From UBA1672 sp033851915 (GTDB lineage: Bacteria > Pseudomonadota > Alphaproteobacteria > Micavibrionales > Micavibrionaceae): a stretch of 64,000 nt of DNA. Under the pieces are notes generated by a model that was given only the letters and a program-made list of their open reading frames with translations, had not been told where the DNA came from and ran no database searches. The DNA is taken from the NCBI GenBank assembly GCA_033851915.1, contig JAWSVM010000001.1:744001-808000 (forward strand), in the 5' to 3' direction. Positions within the stretch are counted from its first letter, which is position 1. Each line of letters opens with the position of its first letter. Made by a program: the position numbers and the translations under genes. This document shows, in pieces, positions 43,750 to 53,595 of this stretch.

Positions 43750-45132
43750 ATGACACAAAATAATACGCCTCAGAGCAAGAAGAAATATTTCGGAACGGAC
43801 GGTATTCGCGGTAAGGCGAACAGCTTCCCTATGACGGCGGATATGGCGTTAAAGGTTGCTATGGCAACGGCCAGTGTTTTGCGCACAGCGCGTGGTGGCA
43901 AGCATATGGATCGTGTGGTGATCGGGAAAGATACCCGTCTATCAGGTTATATGTTGGAACAAGCGATGAGTGCGGGTTTTATCTCTATGGGGATGGATGT
44001 GATTTTGGTTGGGCCGATCCCGACTCCCGGTATTGCCAAGTTAACGCGGTCATTGCGCGCGGATGTAGGGGTGATGATTTCTGCGTCTCATAATCCGTAT
44101 CAGGATAACGGCATAAAGCTGTTTGGCCCTGATGGGTTTAAGCTGGAAGATGCGATTGAACGTGATATTGAGAAGAAAATTGATGCAGATTTAAGTGAGG
44201 AGCTGGTTGCGCCGGAGGATCTTGGTAAAGCCAATCGTTTGGATGATGCGCTGGGGCGTTATATTGAATCGCTTAAACGTTCTATTCCGCGTCAGGAGTC
44301 TTTGGCAGGATTGAAAGTTGTTGTCGATTGCGCGCATGGCGCGGCCTATAAAGTGGCTCCGCAAGTTTTGTGGGAATTGGAAGTCGATGTGATTGCTATC
44401 GGGAATACGCCGGATGGCCGTAATATTAATGATGGGTATGGCGCGACTTCAACAGGCGCATTGCAGGAGGCTGTGGTTGACCATGGCGCGGATTTGGGCA
44501 TTGCGCTGGACGGGGATGCAGATCGTCTGATCATGGTGGATGAAAAGGGCGATAAGATTGATGGCGATCAATTAATGGCGGCTTTGGCACTGTGGTTTAA
44601 AGAGCAAGGAACGCTCCGTGGCGGCGGGCTTGTTGCAACGGTAATGTCGAATTTAGGGTTGGAACGTTTGATGAAAGATAATGGTCTTGATTTCATTCGC
44701 ACCGATGTTGGTGATCGCCATGTTGTAGAGCATATGCGCAAAGAGGGCTTCAATTTAGGCGGTGAGCAATCAGGGCATTTAATCATGAGTGATCATGCCA
44801 CTACGGGCGATGGTTTGTTGGCGGCGTTGCAGATTTTGAACTACATAAAGCATAAGGATATACCCGCTAGTGAAGCTCTAAATATGTTTACCCCATGCCC
44901 ACAACGTCTTAAAAACGTTAAATTTTCTGGTGACAGCCCATTGGATACCGATACGGTTCGAAATGCAATATTGGATGCGCAAGAAAAGTTTAATGGATCA
45001 GGGCGGGTTTTGGTGCGTCCATCGGGTACTGAGGCTTTAATTCGCGTGATGGCAGAGGGCGATGACGCCGATATGGTGGACAATGTTGTCAATGATTTGT
45101 GTGATGTGATTGAGAAGGCAGCGGCCTGCTAA
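43750..45132 (+). CDS. glmM: Phosphoglucosamine mutase
   Basis: This 460-residue mutase converts glucosamine-6-P to glucosamine-1-P for UDP-GlcNAc and peptidoglycan. The N-terminus KKYFGTDGIRGKANSFPMTA, the phosphoserine loop VMISASHNPYQDNGIKLFG, the metal loop IALDGDADRLIMVDEKG and the phosphate-binding VRPSGTEALIRVMAEG are all visible. It is convergent with the YafY-like regulator gene, 9 bp apart. Confidence 0.97.
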   Translation: MTQNNTPQSKKKYFGTDGIRGKANSFPMTADMALKVAMATASVLRTARGGKHMDRVVIGKDTRLSGYMLEQAMSAGFISMGMDVILVGPIPTPGIAKLTRSLRADVGVMISASHNPYQDNGIKLFGPDGFKLEDAIERDIEKKIDADLSEELVAPEDLGKANRLDDALGRYIESLKRSIPRQESLAGLKVVVDCAHGAAYKVAPQVLWELEVDVIAIGNTPDGRNINDGYGATSTGALQEAVVDHGADLGIALDGDADRLIMVDEKGDKIDGDQLMAALALWFKEQGTLRGGGLVATVMSNLGLERLMKDNGLDFIRTDVGDRHVVEHMRKEGFNLGGEQSGHLIMSDHATTGDGLLAALQILNYIKHKDIPASEALNMFTPCPQRLKNVKFSGDSPLDTDTVRNAILDAQEKFNGSGRVLVRPSGTEALIRVMAEGDDADMVDNVVNDLCDVIEKAAAC

Positions 45133-45141
45133 TCGCTATTT

Positions 45142-45822
45142 TTAATCCTGCATAGCACAACAATAATCTTGAACACGCTTTCCTTTTTCGTCTTTGAATA
45201 AATCGTCTGAAATTGTTAAATCCTGAATACGATCAATTCTGAAATTGCGGAAGTCATCGCGTTTTTCACACCATGCCAGCAACAGCCAAACGGGGCTGAA
45301 AAAAACCAGACATAAGGGCCGCACTCTTCGATTGGTGCGCGCTTTCTTTTCATCTTCATAGGCAAAGTCGAGTTTGTTTTTACCGCGGATTGCACGGCGC
45401 AGGGCGGTGAAATCAATATTGATTTTCACTTCCGTGCTTGAGGTCATTGAAAAGAGGAAGGTTTGCTCCAGCTCTGCTTGCAGGGATTCTGGTAAAACGG
45501 TGGTGATTTTATCGATGGCTTGGCTTGCGGCTTGTGCCAGCCCTTTATCGCCCCAGCTTTTAACCATCTGCGCGCCTAATATAAGGGCGTCAATTTCCTC
45601 CAACCCGAACATAAGGGGCTGCACTTTGTGGTCTTTGCTCAGGATATAGCCCACGCCGGCCTCACCCATTATGGGGATGCCCGATGCATTCAAATCGGCG
45701 ATATCACGGTAAATTGTGCGTGGGCTGACTTCTAGAACGTCAGCGAGTTTTTGGGCGGTGATAACGGTGCGCCGTGCTTTTAGATATTCGACAATGCGGA
45801 ATAATCGGTCTGCTCTGCGCAT
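45142..45822 (-). CDS. YafY/DeoR-type regulator with WYL domain
   Basis: This 226-residue transcription factor has an N-terminal helix-turn-helix (RADRLFRIVEYLKARRTVIT, then TIYRDIADLNASGIPIMGEA) and a C-terminal WYL sensing domain (about 135-220, RRVRPLCLVFFSPVWLLLAW). ATG 45822 follows AAAGGAGA closely. It is divergent from the NTF2-like gene across a 14-bp inverted repeat, so it probably represses both that gene and itself. No ligand can be inferred. Confidence 0.9.
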   Translation of the reverse strand: MRRADRLFRIVEYLKARRTVITAQKLADVLEVSPRTIYRDIADLNASGIPIMGEAGVGYILSKDHKVQPLMFGLEEIDALILGAQMVKSWGDKGLAQAASQAIDKITTVLPESLQAELEQTFLFSMTSSTEVKINIDFTALRRAIRGKNKLDFAYEDEKKARTNRRVRPLCLVFFSPVWLLLAWCEKRDDFRNFRIDRIQDLTISDDLFKDEKGKRVQDYCCAMQD

Positions 45823-45861
45823 GATTTTAATCTCCTTTGGATGTTTGACTGTATCTTACAC

Positions 45862-45895
45862 CAACACTACTGACAACACGCTGTCAGTAGTGTTG
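45862..45895. promoter_or_regulatory. Operator-like palindrome between the YafY-like and NTF2-like genes
   Basis: CAACACTACTGACA (45862-45875) and TGTCAGTAGTGTTG (45882-45895) are perfect reverse complements with a 6-bp spacer. The site sits 39 bp upstream of the regulator's start and 56 bp upstream of the other start, where it would overlap both promoters. Most likely it is the binding site of the adjacent YafY-like regulator. Confidence 0.75.
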
Positions 45896-45951
45896 TGCCA
45901 GTATGAAAATCAACGGCAATAATGCCGCACTTATTTAAACCGGAGATAAAA

Positions 45952-46329
45952 ATGACGACGAAACAAGACATTGCAAAAGAATTGGTAGAGGCATGGGTCA
46001 CAAAGAATAAGGAGGTTATGCGCAAGTATCTGCATGTAGATTTTCATATGAAAGGGCCAATGATGGAGTTTAACAGTATGGAGGAATGTGTTGCCTCTAT
46101 GGATGGATGCCCGTTTGAAAGTACGTGCCAGAATAGTGAGATGATTGAACAGGGCGATAACGTGGTTCATGTGTTTGATTGGGTGGTAACTGCGCCGTTT
46201 CAAGCTACAATCCCGACAGTCGAAGTGATGGAATTTGTTGGTGATCAAGTGAAAACGTCCCGCTTATATTATGATACAGCAATATTACCTGCTGAATTTA
46301 TTGAACAAATGCAACAACAAGCCGCGTAA
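45952..46329 (+). CDS. NTF2/SnoaL-like small protein
   Basis: This 125-residue protein has an NTF2-like pattern: KELVEAWVTKNKEVMRKYLH, then FHMKGPMMEFNSMEECVASM and later VVHVFDWVVTAPF. Such cone folds bind small hydrophobic ligands or act as isomerases or stress proteins. GGAGA precedes ATG 45952, so the longer frame from 45922 is not used. It is probably the target gene of the divergent YafY-like regulator. Confidence 0.75.
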   Translation: MTTKQDIAKELVEAWVTKNKEVMRKYLHVDFHMKGPMMEFNSMEECVASMDGCPFESTCQNSEMIEQGDNVVHVFDWVVTAPFQATIPTVEVMEFVGDQVKTSRLYYDTAILPAEFIEQMQQQAA

Positions 46330-46526
46330 ATAGCGTATGGAGCCGTTGTCAGGGGGGATGTCCTCTGGCGGCGGCCTTGCTTATTTATATTGTTACTGCG
46401 TTAAAATGGCGTGCTTAACTTTTATTGTGCTGTAATTGTAGGATTTTTGATATTTAAACTGGACTTTGGCTGCGCATAGCGATAAGTTTTTTCGGTTTGC
46501 ACAGTGTTTATTGGTATCGAAAAGAT

Positions 46527-47681
46527 ATGAACAAAAAAGATGACAGTCTGGCCTTGTTGCCAAATGGTTTTGCCGATCTTCTGCCGCCCTATGCGGAGGA
46601 AGAGGCGAAGTCTATTCAGGCTTTGATGGATAAGTTTTCTGCTTTTGGTTATCGCCGTGTGAAACCACCTTTGTTAGAATTTGAAGATAGTCTTCTGGCT
46701 CCAGGTCCGGGCGAGCGTCTGGCCAATGAAACTTTCCGCCTTATGGATCCTGTATCGCATCGTATGATGGGGATCAGGTCTGATGTGACAGCGCAGATTT
46801 CGCGCATTGTGTCCTCCCGCTTAATGAATGCAGAGCGCCCGTTGCGCCTGATGTATGCGAATGATGTTTTGCGCACGCGCGGCAGCCAAATGCGCACTGA
46901 ACGTCAATTCGCACAGGTCGGTTGTGAATTGATCGGTGATGATAATGGCGTGCAGACGGATATAGAGATTTGCGTTTTGGCTGTTCTAGGGCTGAAAGCA
47001 GTTGGTATTAACGATATTACACTGGATATGACGATTCCCGGTTTTGTGTCCGATTTGTTGTGCGAAGTGAAGGTAGAGCATCGTGAGGCGGTTGAAAAAG
47101 CAGTGGCGCAACGTGATATTGATGCTCTTCAAGCGCTGAAATGTAAGAAAGCGCAAATCATTGCACAGGCGATGAGTGCTTCGGGTGGGGCGAATGACGC
47201 GTTCTCTGTTTTGAAAAAGATTAAATTCAAAGGTGATATGGCAGGTCATGTCACGCGCTTGAAAGATGTTTCTATCGGTGTTCAGGCTGTTTTAACAGAT
47301 CTTGGTATTGATGATGTTTCTTTGACCATTGATCTTCTTGAGCAAAATGGTTTTGAGTATCATAAGGTTCTTGGCTTTACGTTGTTTTCTTCTGAAGTGC
47401 GCGGCGAATTAGGGCGCGGTGGTTGTTATAATATTCATTTCGGGAAAAGCGAAAGCAATGAGATGGCCAAGGGGTTCACCCTGTATATGGATACGATTGC
47501 GCAATCGTCTGCAACGCCGCCGGAATGTGACAAGGTTTTTGTCCGCAGCTCAGAGGCGTGGAGCGTAATATTGGATTTACAGACGCAAGGGTGGACTGTT
47601 ATTCGCGGCACGGGTTCGGGCGATGTGCCTGAGGCTTGCACGCATATTTACGAAAATGGCAAAATATCAAAATTAGGTTAA
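46527..47681 (+). CDS. hisZ: ATP phosphoribosyltransferase regulatory subunit
   Basis: This 384-residue HisRS-like protein has no aminoacylation role; it pairs with the short HisG to make the first histidine-pathway enzyme. LLPNGFADLLPPYAEEEAKS and MMGIRSDVTAQISRIVSSRL (motif 2-like) are visible, with RQFAQVGCELIGDDNGVQTD. The length and absence of the anticodon domain fit HisZ. ATG 46527 follows GAAAAG, whereas TTG 46497 is in frame but unlikely. purA follows 28 bp later. Confidence 0.92.
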   Translation: MNKKDDSLALLPNGFADLLPPYAEEEAKSIQALMDKFSAFGYRRVKPPLLEFEDSLLAPGPGERLANETFRLMDPVSHRMMGIRSDVTAQISRIVSSRLMNAERPLRLMYANDVLRTRGSQMRTERQFAQVGCELIGDDNGVQTDIEICVLAVLGLKAVGINDITLDMTIPGFVSDLLCEVKVEHREAVEKAVAQRDIDALQALKCKKAQIIAQAMSASGGANDAFSVLKKIKFKGDMAGHVTRLKDVSIGVQAVLTDLGIDDVSLTIDLLEQNGFEYHKVLGFTLFSSEVRGELGRGGCYNIHFGKSESNEMAKGFTLYMDTIAQSSATPPECDKVFVRSSEAWSVILDLQTQGWTVIRGTGSGDVPEACTHIYENGKISKLG

Positions 47682-47709
47682 ATAACAAGGTTTTAGTAAA
47701 GGTTTTATT

Positions 47710-49002
47710 ATGGGTAATGTAGTCGTTATAGGGTCGCAATGGGGTGATGAAGGCAAAGGCAAGATTGTTGATTGGCTGTCTTCACGCGCGGATATTGTTG
47801 TGCGCTTTCAAGGCGGGCATAATGCGGGGCATACACTTGTTATTGATGGCGAAGTTTATAAGCTGAACTTGTTGCCGTCTGGTGTGGTGCGCAAGAATAA
47901 AAAATCGATGATTGGTAATGGCGTTGTGGTTTGTCCTTGGTCGTTGCTCAATGAAATTACCATGATTAAAAAGCAAGGCGTTGAAATTACGCTGAATAAC
48001 TTTGTTATTGCAGAAAATGCACATTTGATTTTGCCTGTTCATCAGGCCTTGGATCAAGCCATGGAAGCAGGGCGCGGCGATGATAAAATCGGCACGACAA
48101 AGCGTGGTATCGGGCCGGCTTATGAAGATAAGGTTGCGCGTCGCGGCGTTCGTGTTTGTGATTTACGTCACCCTGAATTGCTGAAAGAAAAAATCGAAAA
48201 CATGATGTTTCATCATAATATTTTGCTTAAAGGCATGGGCGCAGAGACGATATCCGCCGATGAAATCTACAAGAAGCTGATGGAAGTTTCAGAGGATATT
48301 TTGCAATATGCGGGCGTGGTTTGGCGTGAATTGGACGCGGCGCGGACAGCGGGTAAGAAAATCTTGTTTGAGGGTGCGCAAGGCACGATGTTGGATATTG
48401 ATCATGGAACATATCCGTTTGTGACATCATCGAATACGGCTGCGGCGCAGGCTGCGCTTGGTTCGGGTGTTGGCGCGGATGCAATGAAATATGTTTTGGG
48501 GATTACAAAGGCTTATACTACGCGCGTTGGTTCGGGGCCATTCCCGACAGAACAAGATAATGAAATTGGTGAATTCCTTGGTGAAAAGGGGCATGAGTTT
48601 GGCACAAATACAGGGCGTAAGCGTCGCTGTGGTTGGTTTGATGCGGTGATGGTGCGTCAAGCGGTTAAGGTCAATGGTATTCACGGTATCGCGCTGACCA
48701 AGCTGGATGTTCTTGATGGTATGAAGGAGCTGAAGATCTGTGTTGGTTATCGTTTGAACGGTAAGGAAATTGATTATTATCCTGCGTCTCAGATTGAGCA
48801 AGCCGCGGTTGAACCGATTTACGAGACTATGGATGGTTGGCAAGACAGTACATATGGTGCGCGCACATGGGGCGAATTGCCTGCCGCAGCGATAAAATAT
48901 GTTCGCCATATTGAAGAGCTGATTGGCGCGCCTGTCAGTATGCTGTCCACCAGTCCAGAGCGTGATGACACAATCTTGATGCATGACCCCTTTGTTGGAT
49001 AG
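47710..49002 (+). CDS. purA: Adenylosuccinate synthase
   Basis: This 430-residue enzyme links IMP and aspartate with GTP in AMP synthesis. The P-loop-like GSQWGDEGKGKIVDWLSS and GGHNAGHTLVIDGEVYKLNL are at the N-terminus, with RGIGPAYEDKVARRGVRV and GTNTGRKRRCGWFD further on. It follows hisZ in one unit. Confidence 0.97.
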   Translation: MGNVVVIGSQWGDEGKGKIVDWLSSRADIVVRFQGGHNAGHTLVIDGEVYKLNLLPSGVVRKNKKSMIGNGVVVCPWSLLNEITMIKKQGVEITLNNFVIAENAHLILPVHQALDQAMEAGRGDDKIGTTKRGIGPAYEDKVARRGVRVCDLRHPELLKEKIENMMFHHNILLKGMGAETISADEIYKKLMEVSEDILQYAGVVWRELDAARTAGKKILFEGAQGTMLDIDHGTYPFVTSSNTAAAQAALGSGVGADAMKYVLGITKAYTTRVGSGPFPTEQDNEIGEFLGEKGHEFGTNTGRKRRCGWFDAVMVRQAVKVNGIHGIALTKLDVLDGMKELKICVGYRLNGKEIDYYPASQIEQAAVEPIYETMDGWQDSTYGARTWGELPAAAIKYVRHIEELIGAPVSMLSTSPERDDTILMHDPFVG

Positions 49003-49017
49003 GGGCTAAGGCGGTTT

Positions 49018-49494
49018 TTAGGCCGAAGCTATCTCGTTCAATGTGTTTTGCACATCGGCGACATGGCCTTTGACCTTTACTTTACGCCATATAGCGGCGA
49101 TTTCACCGTCCGGATTTATCAGGAAGGTGGCGCGTTCAATACCCATATATTTTTTGCCGTAGAGGTTCTTTTCTTTCCATGTGCCGTACGCTTCGCAAAC
49201 GCTGCCTTCTTCGTCAGAGGCGAGGGGGAAGTTCAAATTATATTTACCGACAAATTTATCATGCTTGGTGACGCTGCACTTGGACAGGCCGATAATGGCG
49301 GCGTTTAAGGTTTCGAAGGCGGGCAATGCATCACGGAACGCACATGATTCGATGGTGCAGCCGGGGGTGCTGTCTTTGGGGTAGAAATAGAGCACCACAT
49401 ATTTCCCTTTGAGTGATGACAGCGATATCTCGCCGTTATTATCAGTCGGTAGGGTGAAGTCAGGGGCTTGGTTTCCTATTTCTAAATCTGCCAT
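49018..49494 (-). CDS. bcp: Thioredoxin-dependent thiol peroxidase (BCP-type peroxiredoxin)
   Basis: This 158-residue peroxiredoxin reduces peroxides. The active site DSTPGCTIESCAFRD carries the peroxidatic Cys46 and the resolving Cys51 of the BCP subfamily. VVLYFYPKDSTPG precedes it and VKVKGHVADVQNTLNEI ends it. It is convergent with purA, 15 bp apart. Confidence 0.95.
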   Translation of the reverse strand: MADLEIGNQAPDFTLPTDNNGEISLSSLKGKYVVLYFYPKDSTPGCTIESCAFRDALPAFETLNAAIIGLSKCSVTKHDKFVGKYNLNFPLASDEEGSVCEAYGTWKEKNLYGKKYMGIERATFLINPDGEIAAIWRKVKVKGHVADVQNTLNEIASA

Positions 49495-49632
49495 TGCTTT
49501 TTATCTTTCCTGCGTGCTTTCGTATATTTCAGTGGGCTTTATCAGTAAAGCAGGACGGGGATATGGTCAAACCCTTTGGAGTGAGATAAAATAATCGCTC
49601 AAAGTCTTTGTCCTCTATGAAAAGGAAATATT

Positions 49633-52600
49633 GTGCCCAAACAGGTACGGCATTTTTGTTGGCATATTAGCCGCTTTAGCCTGAGCATGCTGTGGTTGCT
49701 CAGTATGGTTGCGGTTATTTTGGTGACGGTATTTGTGTGGCGCGTTTCGACTAAGCCACTGGATATTGGTTTTGCAAAGGATTACATACAAGCCGCGTTA
49801 TATGACGAGGAAACAGGCAATGCAATGCATATGGAGCGCGTTGTCTTGTATTGGCCTGATTTGCGGGGGCCGCTTTATCTGCAATTGCATGGCGGGCAAT
49901 TGGTGAATAAGCAAGGCGCGACGATTATTTCTATTGATAAGGCATCGATTAGCTTTTCCCGTGGTGGTTTGTTAGCAGGGCGTATATTGCCCAAGGCCAT
50001 TATTCTTGAAAAACCAACATTGCAGTTAATTCGAACTGTGGATGGCGAGTTTAAGCTGGATTTAGGGCAAGAGACGCCGGAAGAAGAATCACAAGAACAA
50101 TTTGACCTGACCACCCGCATTTTTGGCTATATTGCCCGTCCAGGTCGTGAAAGTGCAAAGCGTTCGATTATTTCGCGCCTTGAATCCTTTGCGATTGAGG
50201 ATGCTCGGTTTTTTATTGATGACCAAATTGCCCATCAATCATGGTCTTTGCCTGATTTTAATGTTGGGTTTCATAGCACCGTTTCGGGGATGAAGGGCTA
50301 TGTGAATGCAAAGTTGCCAGATGTTGGTCTGGAAGCATCAGAAATGCATATTGATATGAATTATCTGTGGAATCAGAAAAACGTAGAGATTTCAGCGGAT
50401 TTTAAAAATATAGATATTAAGGCGATTGTAGGAAAGATTCCTGCGCTTGGTGTGCTGGGTCAGCAAAATATTATTTTGGATGCGCATCTTGAGACTATTC
50501 TGGATGAGACATTTATGCCTGCGGATGTCAGGTTGGATATAACATCACAGGGCGGCGATCTTATGCATCCAGATATGTCGGATGATCCCATTCCCTACAC
50601 TGATTTATCATTGCATGCTTCTTATAATTATGAAGGTAAGGCGTTGGTGTTGAGTGACACGAAAATCACCGTGCAGGACGTTACGATTTTTGCCAAGGCC
50701 GATATTACCCATACCGATGATCGGGTGAGCGGCCCTGTTAAAATATGGCTTGCTGATTTAAAGCAGTCTCAAATTGAGCCTCTATGGCCAAAAATATTAC
50801 GCGGTGATAATAGTGAAAAATGGATTGTTAAGAGAATGTCGAATGGGACACTTCATGATGTTTGGCTCGGTTTTGATTTTATCGCGGAGAAGGTTTTTGT
50901 GGAAGGCAGCGCTGAAATATATGGCCCGCGCGCCGCATTAACATGGGACGCTGATGTCGAAAATCTGGAAGCTGAATTTTCTTTTAAGGATATGAGAATT
51001 GACTATCGCGCCCCTTTGGATGCGGCTGTAAATGTATACGGTTCGGGTCGTTTTGATTTAAACAAGGACGAACTGACGATTGATATTACGAAGGGGAAAC
51101 TTGGTGTTATGCCTGTGTCGAATGCGACGTTGTTGTTCGATCAAGTTGCGGCTGTTGGGAAAGGTGGCGCGGATATCAAGATTAATTTAAGTGGTGGTTT
51201 GCAAGATATCATGCGCTATATTTCGAAAGAGCCGATTAATCTTGGTGATGATATTGATATGGATATTGCGAAGGTGAGGGGGCAAGCAAACCTAAAAATT
51301 GCATTACAGTTTCCGACGCAAGCCGATATAAAACTCACAGATTTCAAGATTGGTGTTGATGGAACGCTAAAGAATGTATTGTTGCCTGATGTGGTGTCTA
51401 CGCTGGATTTAAGTGGTGGGCCATTGACGTTTTCCGTGAAAAACGGGCTGGCCAGCATGAAGGGCAAGGCGATGCTGGCAAATCGTCCTGTGGATTTTGC
51501 ATGGGAAGAGTTTTTGAGTAGTAAGGGCAAGCCTTATAAAGAAAAAGTGACAGCAAAGATTACGGCTGACCCTAATATTCGAGCGATGTTGGGCATTGAT
51601 CTGACTGATTTTATAGAAGGATCGTTGCCTGTTGAAATGGCCTATGTCTCCTATCGTAATGGATCAGGTAGGGCCACTGTTCGGGTGGATGTTACGCCAG
51701 CGTTGTTCTTTGTTGATCCGTTTGATTTTGAAAAACCCCCCGGCGAAAAGGCCGCCGCGACGTTTACAGCACATCTTCAAAATGGAAATTTAAAGAAGAT
51801 CACTGATTTGGAGGCACATGGCGCGCATTTCTCTCTATCTAAAGCGGAAGTTTTATTCAAGACCAAAAAGGGTGAAACCGAGCTATCCAGCGGCAGTATT
51901 CCTCATTTTACTTTAGGGGATACAACGGGAAAACTGGATTTTGTTTTTGATAATACGGGCGCGGTGAATATTGTTCTGGATGCGCCTTTTATGGACGTAC
52001 AGCCCTTTATGGATGCAGAAGAAACACAAGGTGAGTATCAGGAGCCACCCATGATTATTTCTGTGACGGCGAAGAAATTACGCACTGCGCCGAATGAAAT
52101 TATCCATGATGCCAAGCTGTTTTTCGATATTGACGGGCAGGGGCGTTTTAATCAGATGGAGATGGATGCAAAGGTTGGCAAGGGTGGCCTTTATGTGCGT
52201 TTTAAGCCTGATAAAGAGGGTAAACGTACGTTCCGTTTAAAGGCTGATGATGCGGGCGCATTCCTGAAAGCGTTCCAAGTGTACAATGATATTCGTGGTG
52301 GCACGATGGTGATTTACGGAGAGCCTGTGCGCGGTGTTTTGGATCGTAATTTACGCGGTAAGGCAGAAATTTCTAATTTTACAGTGGTGAATGCGCCTGT
52401 TTTGACCAATTTATTGAGTATTTTATCTTTGACGGGGATTGGAGAGGTTCTTGGCGGCGATGGACTGGCTTTTGATAAGCTGGAAGCAGATTTTAGTTGG
52501 CTCTATCGTAAAGGCGGTAGTTTGCTTATTTTGAAAGAAGGGCGTACCTCGGGGAACTCACTTGGTTTGTTGTTTGACGGGACGTTTGATAATCAAAAGC

Positions 52601-52815
52601 GCGAGGTTAATGTTTCGGGAACGGTTGTGCCGATGTCGGCGGTGAACGAGATTATTGGCGCAATTCCAATTATTGGTGATATCTTGACCGGTGGTTCTGG
52701 CGGGGTGTTTGCTGCCACGTACAGCATTAAAGGCCCATCCGAAAAGCCAGTGATTTCCGTGAACCCGCTTTCTATCCTGACACCAGGAATCTTGCGCCGT
52801 ATTTTGTGGGAATAG
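49633..52815 (+). CDS. YhdP/AsmA-like large periplasm-spanning protein (DUF3971)
   Basis: This 1060-residue protein has one N-terminal membrane helix (SMLWLLSMVAVILVTVFVW, about 16-34) and a long beta-rich periplasmic body. It belongs to the AsmA/YhdP/TamB group of putative phospholipid bridges. The DUF3971-like part is central. The C-terminal SGTVVPMSAVNEIIGAIPII and IGDILTGGSGGVFAATYSIK are the AsmA-like C-domain signature. GTG 49633 follows AAAAGGAA well. It probably works in lipid transport to the outer membrane. Confidence 0.85.
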   Translation: MPKQVRHFCWHISRFSLSMLWLLSMVAVILVTVFVWRVSTKPLDIGFAKDYIQAALYDEETGNAMHMERVVLYWPDLRGPLYLQLHGGQLVNKQGATIISIDKASISFSRGGLLAGRILPKAIILEKPTLQLIRTVDGEFKLDLGQETPEEESQEQFDLTTRIFGYIARPGRESAKRSIISRLESFAIEDARFFIDDQIAHQSWSLPDFNVGFHSTVSGMKGYVNAKLPDVGLEASEMHIDMNYLWNQKNVEISADFKNIDIKAIVGKIPALGVLGQQNIILDAHLETILDETFMPADVRLDITSQGGDLMHPDMSDDPIPYTDLSLHASYNYEGKALVLSDTKITVQDVTIFAKADITHTDDRVSGPVKIWLADLKQSQIEPLWPKILRGDNSEKWIVKRMSNGTLHDVWLGFDFIAEKVFVEGSAEIYGPRAALTWDADVENLEAEFSFKDMRIDYRAPLDAAVNVYGSGRFDLNKDELTIDITKGKLGVMPVSNATLLFDQVAAVGKGGADIKINLSGGLQDIMRYISKEPINLGDDIDMDIAKVRGQANLKIALQFPTQADIKLTDFKIGVDGTLKNVLLPDVVSTLDLSGGPLTFSVKNGLASMKGKAMLANRPVDFAWEEFLSSKGKPYKEKVTAKITADPNIRAMLGIDLTDFIEGSLPVEMAYVSYRNGSGRATVRVDVTPALFFVDPFDFEKPPGEKAAATFTAHLQNGNLKKITDLEAHGAHFSLSKAEVLFKTKKGETELSSGSIPHFTLGDTTGKLDFVFDNTGAVNIVLDAPFMDVQPFMDAEETQGEYQEPPMIISVTAKKLRTAPNEIIHDAKLFFDIDGQGRFNQMEMDAKVGKGGLYVRFKPDKEGKRTFRLKADDAGAFLKAFQVYNDIRGGTMVIYGEPVRGVLDRNLRGKAEISNFTVVNAPVLTNLLSILSLTGIGEVLGGDGLAFDKLEADFSWLYRKGGSLLILKEGRTSGNSLGLLFDGTFDNQKREVNVSGTVVPMSAVNEIIGAIPIIGDILTGGSGGVFAATYSIKGPSEKPVISVNPLSILTPGILRRILWE

Positions 52816-52833
52816 ATGCGTTTTTAATATGTC

Positions 52834-53595
52834 TTAATTCCGCAAGCGATAGCCCGTCTTAAAAATCCATGCGATAATGGCGATACAAAGCGTTAGAAAC
52901 ACCAAAATCATGGTTACGCTTGTTGCTAGACTTACGTCAGAGCTTTCATAAAAACTCCATCTGAAACCGCTGACCAGATAAACAACGGGGTTGAACAAGG
53001 ATACGCTCTGCCAAAAGGGAGGGAGCATGCTGATCGAATAGAAGCTGCCGCCCAGAAAGGTCAAAGGTGTAATGATGAGTAGTGGGATAAGCTGCAGTTT
53101 TTCAAAGCCGTCCGCCCAAATACCAATGATAAAGCCAAGCAGGCTGAATGTGACGCAGGTCATAACCAGAAAGAAGGCCATCCATATCGGGTGCTGGACT
53201 TCCAGTGGTACGAAAAAGCCTGCGGTTGTCAGAACAATAATGCCGATGATAATGGATTTTGTTGCTGCTGCGCCGACATAGCCAATGGTGATTTCTGCGA
53301 ATGATAAGGGCGCGGAGAGGATTTCATAAATCGTGCCGGTAAAGCGCGGAAAGTAAATGCCGAAGGATGCATTGGCGATGCTCTGGCTTAAAACGGTCAG
53401 CATGATTAAGCCCGGCACGATGAACGCGCCGTATTTCACGCCGTCAATATCGCCGATGTTACTGCCAATGGCGGAGCCGAAGACGATGAAATATAGGATG
53501 GTCGAGATAACGGGTGAGGCAATGCTTTGCCCCAAGGTGCGCATTGTGCGGCCCATTTCGAATTTATAGATGGAGAGAATACCGTGAAAATTCAT
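52834..53595 (-). CDS. ABC-2 type transporter permease
   Basis: This 253-residue inner-membrane protein has about six helices, starting MNFHGILSIYKFEMGRTMRT. LLIITPLTFLGGSFYSISML is the typical ABC-2 motif near the C-terminal half, and QSVSLFNPVVYLVSGFRW follows it. ATG 53595 overlaps the ATPase stop (ATGA), so this is the real start; the longer frame to 53661 is not used. Together with the ATPase it is an exporter, possibly for a drug, lipid or polysaccharide. Confidence 0.92.
   Translation of the reverse strand: MNFHGILSIYKFEMGRTMRTLGQSIASPVISTILYFIVFGSAIGSNIGDIDGVKYGAFIVPGLIMLTVLSQSIANASFGIYFPRFTGTIYEILSAPLSFAEITIGYVGAAATKSIIIGIIVLTTAGFFVPLEVQHPIWMAFFLVMTCVTFSLLGFIIGIWADGFEKLQLIPLLIITPLTFLGGSFYSISMLPPFWQSVSLFNPVVYLVSGFRWSFYESSDVSLATSVTMILVFLTLCIAIIAWIFKTGYRLRN

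Noticed and set aside
46330..46526. His-codon leader or attenuator upstream of hisZ
   Set aside because: No run of His codons and no convincing terminator hairpin was found.
48427..48984. 185-codon ORF opposite purA
   Set aside because: Antisense shadow of purA.
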